Source: Thermothelomyces thermophilus ATCC 42464 (Eukaryota; Ascomycota; Sordariomycetes; Sordariales; Chaetomiaceae). From it: DNA of 64,000 nucleotides. A program made the position numbers and the translations under genes. The notes under the pieces are model-generated. The model had not been told where the DNA came from. It did not search any database and saw only the letters and a program-made list of their open reading frames with translations. Positions 55,124 to 64,000 of the stretch are shown here, piece after piece. The DNA lies in contig NC_016472.1 of the NCBI RefSeq assembly GCF_000226095.1, forward strand, positions 9,300,001 through 9,364,000, in the 5' to 3' direction. The stretch's first letter is position 1, and every line of letters starts with the position of its first letter.

Positions 55124-58100
55124 TCAAGCTTCTGGTCCGCCACCGCATCGACGGGTTTGCACTTGCAAGACGTTTTGCCCTCCGTGATTTGGAGCTCGAT
55201 TCATAGAACGTTCGCCGGATAGCGTAGGGCACTTGCCCGCAATACTGAGAGTGTCACTTTCTGGGGGGTAAACATACCAGTCAACGTCGCTCAGTTGGAG
55301 TTTCCGAACCCGCTGTCCGCGCTCCTTGTTTGACCGAGGGTCGAGGCGGTTGAGGTGATGGTGTGTCAGACCTCTGTCGTGACCTGCAGGGATATGGTGA
55401 GCAATGGTGCTTGGCTTAAGAGAAATTGGGAGCTGTATACCATCTGGTTCTTCACTCTCCCGTAGATCGTAGTTCAAAACCAGGTTCTTGATCCGCTGTT
55501 GCTCCTCCTTTGCCGCCTGCCGCTGGTTGATCATAGCAACGGCAAAGTTTGAGTCCGAGGGCAGTTCGACCGTTCGGGTCTAGGAGTGGTTAGCTAACGT
55601 TAAAAGCACCGCGAGGGAGCTAAGCTCTCACTTGTTGACGGTTGCCCTTCTTTGTCAGCAGCGAGAAAGCCATTTTCCCACCCGGGGTCCCGGCACTGCT
55701 CTCGGTAGCCTCTCCGCTCGGAGCATCACGATTCTTGGGCCGGACGGGGAGAGGGAGATCGAAAGGCTGCTTCGGCTGAAACTTGCGCGTCTCAAAACTT
55801 TCGGCCATGATCTTCGCATATTCGCGGTCAAACTCGGCCTCGAATTCGGGATCGATCTGCTCTTCTTCTCTGGTGACGACGATGGCTTCTTCTTCTTCCT
55901 CTTCTCCCCCAGACTCATTGCCGTTGTCGGCCTGATCCGGCTCAGCGTCCTGAGTGGTCGAGACACCGTCAGTCTCTGCCTCTGATGTCAAGAGAGCGGA
56001 TTAGGGACTTGCCTCAGCCTCGACCTCGCCATCCTCGGAGCCCGACTCGTCATCATCATCCTGGTCCCCGACAGGCTCGTCGTCGCTAGATATTCCGCTT
56101 GTTTCATCGTCCTGTTCCACAGCCTTGTCCAGGCCAGAGGACTTCTGATCCTGGGCCATGGCAAGCTGAAACACCTTCGTTGCTTCCTCCAAGTTAGACG
56201 CCAGCTTCCACTGAGGTCTGGTCAGGGAAAATATGTCCTGAACGAGAAATTCAATGTCCATGGGCAGCGGGTTCTTGGTATAGATGTAGTACTGAAAGAA
56301 GGAAAGAAAGTAGTCCAGTTTCTTTCCGGCGGCACCCTTGTTGAAAAACATGCCACAGGTCTCGAGTATGGTGGAGATCAGGCGAATGCGGAAGTAGTCG
56401 TCAGGCTGGTCAAAGGGGTTAATGCGACCAGGGATTGGTGGGCCACCTTAAGCCTCGAATTAGCAAAGGAACTTTGCGTCTCGACAGGACGGGTGGCATA
56501 CCGTGGCCGAAAGTCATGATCTTGTACATGACATCAAAGATAACGGGGTGCTCGAGCATTCGGTAATTATAGAGTTCTCCTAGGTATTTGACCTCGGCAA
56601 TTCGGCGCTGATTGAACTTGAAGTCGTTCTGTTCAAGACCAAATGCAATGGACTCAATGACGGAGTCGATGACGCCGATGACGAACTCGGGATGGTATCT
56701 GTTGAGAGCACTCAACAGGATCGCAAGGAGGTGAATGTTGCCGAATTTGACCTTGTCTGGCCTGGAAAAGACCTTGTGAAGCACGGCGACCACCTATCCA
56801 ACCAAGGTTAGGTAAATGCGGCACGCAGTGCAGATGTGCAGGCTGAAAGAAAACATACCTCCTTTTCCTCCCAGTGCAGCCTGCGGATCTGCCTCAGAAC
56901 TTTGCTATAATTCCTCTTGGTCAGGTCTGAATACGCGAGCTTGCGGATGAAGAGCTCCATTGGAGTCCTCTCCTTCTGCTGGATCGCCGGACGCTGCGGT
57001 GGATCGACGTAGTACACGGCATTCTCGATAAGCATCCTCTCGGCCGGCCCGATGTGTTGCACCGACTTTTTCCGCTGAAGCGTCTCAAGGAACGTTGACA
57101 TGCGAGGAGAGGTCTCCGGATTCCGAAGGAGGTACCGGCCACAATTCTCGAGCAAGTGGCAGATGATCTCGATATTCATACGCGAGAAATCGTCCAGACT
57201 GACCTTGAGGCAATGGAAGACGACGTGTTCCGGAACAATGCCGAACTTGGTGAGTTCAGCGAGGTAGCGGATATTGCTGAGCCTTACTTGACCCAGAAAC
57301 TCCTTTTCCTTGCGCCGCTGCAGACTTCGGAACTCGGAATCGAGGTACTCCACGAGCCCCTTTGGGATGTCGCTCATGTATTGGCCAAGCGTGGCGACAA
57401 GTCTGGCCCAGCAGGGGAGGAGATCGCCACGGCCCTTCGGCACATCGGTCAACGCCTTGATGAGCCGGTTTCTGGAAGCCTTCGAGTTAAGGTAGCAGAA
57501 GTCGATGGCTGTCTGGTCGGCCGCTTCCTTGGTTGTGAGGTCCGGCAGCCGAGAAAGCAGCGCATCGACCTGGGCCCCGATCGTCTTGTTCGCGATGGCC
57601 ACCGACTGATCGTCGGCGGCGGTGTCGGCAGGCTTGGGTGCCTCGGCCTGTTCTGAAGGATCGATCTTCTTGCCAACCTGCTCGTCTGCGTCGGCCTTCT
57701 TCTTCTTGACCTCCTCGAGGAGGATGTTAGGAACCTTGCCCCTAAGGTCAACAAGGTTCTCATAAAAACGACGCTCCTCTTCGTCTTCCCAGATGCCGGC
57801 GCCGTCTCCCTGGCCGCGCAGATACTCTCCGGCCTTGACGATGCCAATGGAGCCGTTCGCGCCACCGGAAGCGTCGTCGCTGTCCTTCAGATCCGGCATC
57901 TCGGCACCAATGACATCGGCAATGACCTGCGCGTTAGCCACGAGACGCTCCTGGGCCTTGACCTGCTTCTCGAAGCTCGCCTGGCGGTCCTCGAACACCT
58001 CGCCCGACTTGACATAGGCCTCGGCGTTCTTGCGAGACTGGTTGTAGATGGCCTTTTGATCTCGAACGAGATGGCCCTTGACGTCCTCGAAGTAGTGCTT

Positions 58101-59081
58101 CAAGACGTTTTTGAAGCGCTCTTGCAGCTCGGGCGGAGCAAAGGGAGGATCTTGGAGCGTCGCTTCGGGCTCGCCCTCGTGATCCTCGTTTGCCTCCCCA
58201 GTCTTTGTCGCACCATCTTCCTCGACGGTCTTGCGACCCTCTGAACCGGCGGCTTTGACGCCGAGGATATCCCAGCTGAATACCTTGACGAAAACGACAA
58301 GCAGCGGGAGATTGGCGTGCTCCCGGTCATGGTTAAGAAGGTCCTTCAGGACTTCGAGGGGGAAAGGCTCGGCAGCACCCCCCTTTGCGGACGAACGGGC
58401 CTTCACCTCGGCCTGCTTGCCACTGCTCCCATTCGTAGCATCGTCCGGGCGTTTGATGTCGTCGAGGGTGCGCAGGACATCAACAAGCCACAGCTCAGTC
58501 ACAACCCGTAGGAGAACCCGCTGCCTCGTCAACCGGTCCTTTTCCTCCTTCTCTCTCGCTTCCGAGCTGAGGGTCTTCAAAACGCTCTTGTCTGGCGTAG
58601 CCATCGACCTTCCGAGGAACCAGCCCAGGTACGATGTGAATTCGGCGGGCCCAAAGCGCTGGTGCAGGGCGCTGACAATCTCGACACCAGCTTCAATCTC
58701 GCCTGGGGACTTGAGCCGGCACAAGCCTTCATGGCAGGCCGATACGATTTCAGAAAGGTACTTGGACAGGCTGACGGTCTTGATCTCTTGGAGGAAGGTG
58801 TTGAGGGTTGCAGGGGAGATGGCGGTTCGCAGACGCTTGATGAACGCGGTGTTCTTCTTCATGGTCGAGTCGAGGGAGCTGGCGACGGGGAAGATATCTG
58901 GGTGGAATGAGGCTATTAGCAGTGGTTCATGGGAGTCAAGATATGTCCATACTCACCCTTCTCCCCGTTCCAAGCTCGCGTGTTTAGCACGCGCAGCTCA
59001 TCTGGGACCACGAGTTAGCCATCTCAACCAGAAGAGGCAGTACACATGGTGGTCGAGCATACGCCTCCTTGCGCGATTCAT
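55124..59081 (-). CDS. UPF2: Nonsense-mediated decay factor Upf2/Nmd2
   Basis: Seven exons (59081-59063, 59001-58957, 58897-56859, 56793-56502, 56446-56013, 55949-55632, 55579-55124) give about 1200 residues. Upf2 bridges Upf1 and Upf3 in nonsense-mediated mRNA decay in the cytoplasm. The N-terminus ELRVLNTRAWNGEKDIFPVA and IKRLRTAISPATLNTFLQEI begins the first MIF4G domain; the second and third follow (LPCWARLVATLGQYMSDIPK; GNIHLLAILLSALNRYHPEF). Then comes an acidic linker, and EFDREYAKIMAESFETRKF with MAFSLLTKKGNRQQ, the Upf1-binding end. Exon 1 is 19 nt (MNRARR) and its 61-nt intron has branch GCTAAC. Intron 5 (56012-55950) starts GCAAGT, not GT. The last about 70 residues beyond LQLSDVDW are unfamiliar: the true end may be earlier, at an unrecognised intron starting GTATGT near 55277. 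Confidence 0.9.
55950..56012 (-). other. GC-AG intron in UPF2
   Basis: The exon ends GAG, the intron begins GCAAGT, has CTGAC 18 nt before the acceptor CACTCAG, and is 63 nt long. It removes the only stop codon (TAA) that otherwise breaks the frame between the third MIF4G domain and the Upf1-binding end. GC donors are known to tolerate the mismatch when the rest is consensus. Confidence 0.75.
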
Positions 59082-59557
59082 GGCGGGCCGTTCTCTTGGT
59101 GTATGCAGGCAGGATCGGTTCTGCAGCGGCGATGCATTCGGAGTTCGAGATGCTAAGGGTTGAGAAACCGGAAACGACAATCCCCATCAGCAATGGTAGG
59201 CATCGGTGACGTAATTTGCAGAAGCAGCCTCTAGAGGCACCGTGTTAGAGGAGACTCCTAGAGCGTGCGGGAAGCCAGCGAGGTTGCGCTGTCGAGGTGC
59301 CAGTTGCAAGTGATGGGAACACCGCGGTGATTGAAAGTTGGAGGAGGTACGGTGAACGAATTGGTAGTGGTCAGTTTTGGTGGATTCCCTCTCAACCATG
59401 CACGCATTAAGATTGGGCCATTAGGCGCGTTTTAGCGCTTCGGGCGGTGGTCCTCGACTCTCTCGGCGAATTGCCCCGCAGTGCGCCAGCCCCGCGCTGG
59501 CTTCCAAGGATGGCTCCGGGCTTGCCTTGCCCCGAGGTTTCAGGACCTGTAGGCAAC

Positions 59558-59570
59558 TAGGGTTAGGGTA
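59558..59570. promoter_or_regulatory. Telomere-like box upstream of UPF2
   Basis: TAGGGTTAGGGTA holds two TTAGGG-type units, about 480 bp upstream of the UPF2 start. It is the same box as 9883-9894 in inverse orientation. A regulator role is inferred. Confidence 0.45.
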
Positions 59571-60906
59571 ATAGTACCAACCTACTTGTAATCCGCGCCA
59601 CAGGTTGTCACCTCTCCCGCCGGACCTAGCACCACCAGCGCAGGCCGAGCGCTTAATTTGCTACCGCATTAGGTTGGCGTAGATTTGGAGTACGAAACAC
59701 TTCAAGGTAGAATGGAAGAGCAGAACTAGGAACATGGCGCTCCACGACTGAGAAAAGGAGTTTCAGAGCATGTTCAATTCAGGCAGGAAAGGAACAGGGC
59801 ATTCCAGGTTATTTCTCTAAGGATAGCAGCAGAATAAGGTGGGAATCAGGTCTCGACTAGAACTCTATAAGGAAAAAACTGCTAGTTAATGTGTTGCCCA
59901 ATCCGTTTCCTGTTCTCGAGATGGTGTTGGCGCCCTTCGTCATCATCCATGATCGCGTAGAGTCGGAGCTGTTGTCGATAATAATAAAGAAGAAGAAGAA
60001 GAAAAAAGAAAACGCTCTATGATCAAATTTGAACAATGTCTTCCGTCGACAGCGACGATTACCTCGACGCCGACTTGACCGACGCATTCAGCATTGGCTG
60101 CTGGCGGTCCACACGAACGGGCAATTGGTCTCAGGTCTCAGCGGTGGGTCGATCCTTCTCAAGTTGCAATCACGAGGTCGAGTTACCATGAAAGTATGTA
60201 TCCAGAATAGAAAGAGAGGCAAAGGATAAGAAGAGAACGAGGTACTTGTATGTAGCCGCGATGGGAGCGGGTCTTGGTCCAATGTCGGCTGGTGGCGAGC
60301 CGAACCGGGATTGGCCCGAGCGAGCCAAGCGCTGTGTGCTCAGCCGTTGTTGGCGCAGGAGGTCCCTGACAGATAGGGTTCTGGAATCTGGACTTTGCTG
60401 CGGGAAAAAAACCCGTCGTCCCACATCGACAAGCCAAGGATCGCTGATAACAACAGCAACCACACCCGTGGACTAAGCTCTTCCCATGCTGTTAGTGTAA
60501 TCGATCTAGTGTAATCCGTACACTATCCGGAAATGGCAAAGCAACACACGCTCCAAGGCGTGGGGGTAAGTTGTACGTACTGTACAGTACTGTACAGTAC
60601 ATACGGATACGAAGTACTGTACATAGTAAGTTTTACTACCTCAAACTCGGAAGTCCGACCTCTCAATTGGCAGCAACTCCCCTCCGTTTGCAGCAGGAAG
60701 CAGGACATTTCCTAGGTCCGGAATGAGAGAATGCTTCCATGCAGCGTCCTTCCCAAACCGCGGATTTATACTTTCGGTCCTGCGCTGCCAGTCCATTGTG
60801 GCAACGCCGTGGGTAGGCAGGATCGAGCATCTCCGGCGACTCTTCCGGGTGGACCGCCTTATCGGACGGCCTGATTTGCGGCATGCCTCATCGCGGCGAA
60901 ACTGCT

Positions 60907-60910
60907 GATA
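60907..60910. promoter_or_regulatory. GATA core (NIT2/AreA-type site)
   Basis: TGATAAG matches the optimal fungal GATA-factor site. A second core in inverse orientation (TTATCGG) lies 44 bp upstream at 60860. Both precede the nitrate reductase gene, where AreA/NIT2 control is well established. Confidence 0.4.
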
Positions 60911-60967
60911 AGACCTGCTGCCGCAGTCCGCCCATTCCTGTGTCTGACGCACACCGATTGGGGCATG

Positions 60968-60975
60968 TCCGCGGA
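60968..60975. promoter_or_regulatory. TCCGCGGA palindrome (NIT4-type site)
   Basis: This perfect 8-bp palindrome equals the Neurospora NIT4 consensus for nitrate induction. It lies 700 bp upstream of the nitrate reductase ATG and 58 bp from a GATA core. The combination of NIT4 and NIT2 sites is what the known nit-3 promoter uses. Confidence 0.6.
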
Positions 60976-61134
60976 AAAAGAGACGATCCTCTCCACTAGG
61001 TGGTTTCCGCCTTTAACGGATCGAGGAAACATTAGTTGTTAGTAGTAACACGCCTTGAACGCCTTGATCTCCGGGGCTCCTCCTCGGACGACCGCGGACC
61101 GCCGGTCAGAGTGGGTGGGTACACCACACTACAC

Positions 61135-61143
61135 GATACTATC
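61135..61143. promoter_or_regulatory. Paired inverted GATA cores
   Basis: GATA and TATC are separated by one base (GATACTATC), 532 bp upstream of the nitrate reductase ATG. Closely paired GATA cores are favoured by NIT2/AreA. Use here is inferred. Confidence 0.45.
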
Positions 61144-61674
61144 GCGCATCGTCGTTGTCCCTGCTCTCTCCCCATATGGCGTCACGGGGTAGTATATATT
61201 CTACACGGAGCTGGAGCCAAGGCAGGCCCACCGTACGGATTACACCGCCATGGTTCCAAGTTTCTTCGCCATTGAATCTGTTATTCGTGTACTAGTAGAT
61301 CAAGCCATTGCCGGTTGCCGATATCATGCAACTCCGGTCAGGCCACGGAGAAGCCATGCCCGCTACGGGTTGATGTTCCCTGTTCCCTTTCATAAACGGG
61401 AATAAGACGAAGTGCGCGGCGGGAGTTGGGAGCCCATACCCGACCTCGATGCTTTCCCCGGTTCTTCCATTCCCTAGTACTAGTGTAGCTATTTCAGAGT
61501 CTTCGTGCCAGCCCTTCCCCGGAGGCCCCTGGCGCCCCCCCACCCCTTCCTCTCCTGGCGAGAGTGCACACAGTCTTTTTGTACAGTCTTGGTCCCATCT
61601 AGTGGGCGTTTTCCCCTTCTTTCGTCCCCATTGTCCGTAGAGAGAGTGTTGGGTCCGACCGCCTACCGACGACA

Positions 61675-64000
61675 ATGGAGATGGCGCCCTCGACGACCTC
61701 CTCCTCTTCTTCCCTTGAAGGGTCCCCGATGACCTTCCCATCACACCTGCCGCCAACCCCTCCGCTGCAGGATTTTGACGAATATCAGAAACAAGGTCTC
61801 AGCCTGCCGACAGATGGCCTCGGACGATCCGTCCCTCCGTACCCTCTCCCTCCGCCGTCGAGGCAGAACAAGGTGCTGCCCGAGGACCTCAAAACGCCGG
61901 ATGACCACGTGGAGCGGGACCCCCGCCTGATCCGGCTCACCGGAGTCCACCCCTTCAACGTCGAGCCCCCCCTGACCGACCTCTTTGACGAAGGCTTCCT
62001 GACCACCAAGGACCTGCACTACGTCCGCAACCATGGCGCCGTCCCCCGGGTCGAGGACTCATCCGTGCTCGACTGGGACTTCACCGTCGAGGGCATGGTC
62101 GCCCACCCGATCACGCTCACGCTGCGCGACCTGATCCGGACGTACGACCAGGTGACGTACCCGGTCACCCTGGTGTGCGCGGGCAACCGGCGCAAGGAGC
62201 AGAACGTGGTGCGCAAGACCAAGGGTTTCTCGTGGGGTGCCGCCGGCCTGTCGACGGCGCTGTGGACGGGCGTCGCCCTGCCCGACCTCCTCGCCCGCGC
62301 CGCCCCGCTGCGCGGTGCGCGGTACGTCTGCTTCGAGGGCGCCGACCGCCTGCCCAACGGCTGCTACGGCACCTCGGTCCGCCTCGGCTGGGCCACGGAC
62401 CCGGCGCGTGGCATCATGCTCGCCCACCGCATGAACGGCGAGCCGCTGCCCCCGGACCACGGCAAGCCCCTCCGCGTCATCATCCCGGGCCAGATCGGCG
62501 GCAGGAGCGTCAAGTGGCTCAAGCGCATCATCGTCACGGCGAAGCCCAGCGACAGCTGGTACCACATCTACGACAACCGCGTGCTGCCCACCGTGATCAG
62601 CCCCGAGGAGAGCGCCGACCGGCCCGACGTCTGGAAGGACGAGCGGTACGCCATCTACGACCTCAACACCAACAGCGCCATCTGCTATCCGGCGCACGAC
62701 GAGAGGGTGCCGCTCGGGATCGCGCGCGGGGACGCGGCGACGTACAAGCTGCGGGGGTACGCCTACGCCGGCGGCGGCAAGAGGGTGACCCGTCTGGAGG
62801 TGACGCTCGACCAGGGCCGGACGTGGATGCTGGCGACCATGTCGTACCCGGAAGACCTGTACCGGCTCGCGCCCGAGGGGGAGACGCTGTTTGGCGGGAG
62901 GCTGGACGTGTCCTGGCGCGAGACGTGCTTCTGCTGGTGCTTCTGGTCGCTGGACGTGCCGCTGTCGCGGCTGCGAGACGCCCGCGACGTCATGATCCGG
63001 GCGATGGACGAGTCCATGATGGTGCAGCCGCGGGACATGTACTGGAGCGTGCTGGGCATGATGAACAACCCATGGTACCGGGTCGTCATCCACAAGGAGA
63101 GCGACACGTTGCGATTCGAGCACCCCACCCAGCCGGCGCTGATGCCCGGCGGTTGGATGGAGCGGGTCAAGAAAGAAGGGGGCAACCTTACCAATGGGTT
63201 TTGGGGCGAGAAGGTGGGCGGCCAGGACGCGGCGCCGGCCGACGAGGCTCCCGCCGCCAAAGAGATCAGCATGGTAAACGAGAAGGTCACCCGCCGCATC
63301 ACCCCCGAAGAACTCCGCCAGCACTCGGGCGAGGATGAGCCGTGGTTCGTCGTCAACGGCCAGGTCTATGACGGCACCAAGTTCCTCGAAGGCCATCCCG
63401 GCGGCGCCGCCTCCATCATCAACGCCGCGGGACAAGACGTGAGCGAGGAGTTCCTCGCGATTCGTAAGTTGCCCTCCCTCCTTCCTTTCTTCCCCCCCTC
63501 CCACCCCCTCTCCCTTCTTCCCTTCCAAATTTATCTCGGCAACCAACCCTGACACGGCCAAAAAAAAAAAAAAAAACGAAACACAGACAGCGAGAACGCC
63601 AAGGCCATGATGCCGAGTTACCACATTGGCACGCTGCCGGCCTCGGCCGACCTCTCCGAGGAGCCCTCGGACGAGGCGGTCTCCTCCTCCTCCGCCGTCT
63701 TCCTCCAACCCAAAACCTGGCGCCGCGCCCTCCTCGCCTCCAAGACGGCCGTATCACCGGACACCAAGGTCTTCCACTTCACCCTGCCCTCGCCGGCGCA
63801 GGCCGTCGGCCTCCCGGTGGGCCAGCACCTCCTCGTCCGCCTGCGCGACCCGGTCACGCGCGAGGCCATCATCCGCGCCTACACGCCGCTGTCCGAGGGC
63901 GGCGAGGTGGGCACCCTGCGCGTGCTCGTCAAGATCTACCGCGACTCGCCCGACGGGTCGCGCAAGGGCGGCCGCATGACGCAGGCGCTCGACTCCCTGC
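61675..64000 (+). CDS. nit-3: Nitrate reductase [NAD(P)H], 3' end beyond window
   Basis: Exon 1 is 61675-63463; exon 2 starts at 63587 and runs off the window. About 734 of an expected 900-1000 residues are visible. The enzyme reduces nitrate to nitrite with electrons passing from NAD(P)H through FAD, heme and molybdenum. The Mo-cofactor domain has VTLVCAGNRRKEQN with the Mo-binding Cys about 168, and HRMNGEPLPPDHGKPLRVII. The dimerisation domain follows (YAGGGKRVTRLEVTLDQGRT). The cytochrome b5 domain has FLEGHPGGAA (heme His about 574) and the second heme His about 597, whose codon is split by the intron. The FAD domain begins LPVGQHLLVRL and IIRAYTPLSEGG (RxYT FAD motif). Intron 1 (123 nt) is CT-rich with an A16 tract. 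The ATG at 61675 is followed by a second at 61681. Confidence 0.95.

Larger units (their letters stand above)
59082..61674. promoter_or_regulatory. Divergent region UPF2 / nitrate reductase
   Basis: This 2.6-kb gap has both promoters and no visible gene. Near UPF2 it has TAGGGTTAGGGTA at 59558-59570. The part nearer the nitrate reductase has a NIT4-type palindrome and several GATA cores. GTAC-rich repeats lie near 60570-60625. Confidence 0.55.

Noticed and set aside
55950-56012. In-frame TAA as evidence that UPF2 is a pseudogene
   Set aside because: All domains on both sides are intact and other splice sites are good. A GC-AG intron explains the stop economically.
62059-63708. 549-codon frame antisense to nitrate reductase
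   Set aside because: It lies opposite the Mo and cytochrome b5 domains and its composition (His, Arg, Pro, Val) is that of reverse-strand reading of GC-rich codons. It also crosses the intron.

Overview
The window reads as nuclear DNA of a filamentous ascomycete, most likely a Sordariomycete (Sordariales/Chaetomiaceae-like, inferred). Exons are GC-rich and most introns are short (about 55-110 nt) with GTANGT-type donors and CTAAC/CTGAC branch motifs. Fungus-specific genes such as the DASH subunit ASK1, C-22 sterol desaturase, chitin synthase and a fungal nitrate reductase are present. I found no recognisable mobile element, rRNA, tRNA or CRISPR array.

Layout. 1-6.5 kb: no supportable gene, but many short palindromic motifs. 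6.5-14.1 kb: gamma-tubulin complex protein (-), EAF7 (+), ASK1 (+) and a small spliced gene for an unknown 84-residue protein (-). 14.1-17.2 kb: gene-free. 17.2-20.8 kb: ERG5-type P450 (+) and a mitochondrial-looking rhodanese protein (+). 21.2-27.6 kb: four genes on the minus strand, a Yip1-family membrane protein, ubiquitin-L40 fusion, RRN7 and eIF5A. 28.9-32.8 kb: VPS52 (+) convergent with a tail-anchored TBC RabGAP (-). 34.5-43.3 kb: an MMS1_N/CPSF-A family protein (+) and eIF5B (+). 44.6-52.0 kb: Hsp88/Hsp110 (-) and a chitin synthase (-). 55.1-59.1 kb: UPF2 (-). 61.7 kb to the end: nitrate reductase (+), cut by the window edge.

How they fit together. Most are housekeeping genes: translation (eIF5A, eIF5B, ubiquitin-L40), Pol I initiation (RRN7), mRNA decay (UPF2), protein folding (Hsp88), Golgi/endosome traffic (VPS52, TBC, Yip1), sterol and wall synthesis, and nitrate assimilation. 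GCP, EAF7 and ASK1 are adjacent, and two of them act on spindle microtubules. There is no biosynthetic cluster.

I rebuilt exon structures by hand from splice signals, frame and remembered family sequences. The most distinctive points are a start codon split by an intron in ubiquitin-L40, a probable GC-AG intron in UPF2, three stop-free introns of 3n length (Yip1, VPS52, Hsp88), and a family of short inverted repeats on TGTACGGATTA/TACGGAGTAC seen only between genes. I see no clear sign of a wholly new system.
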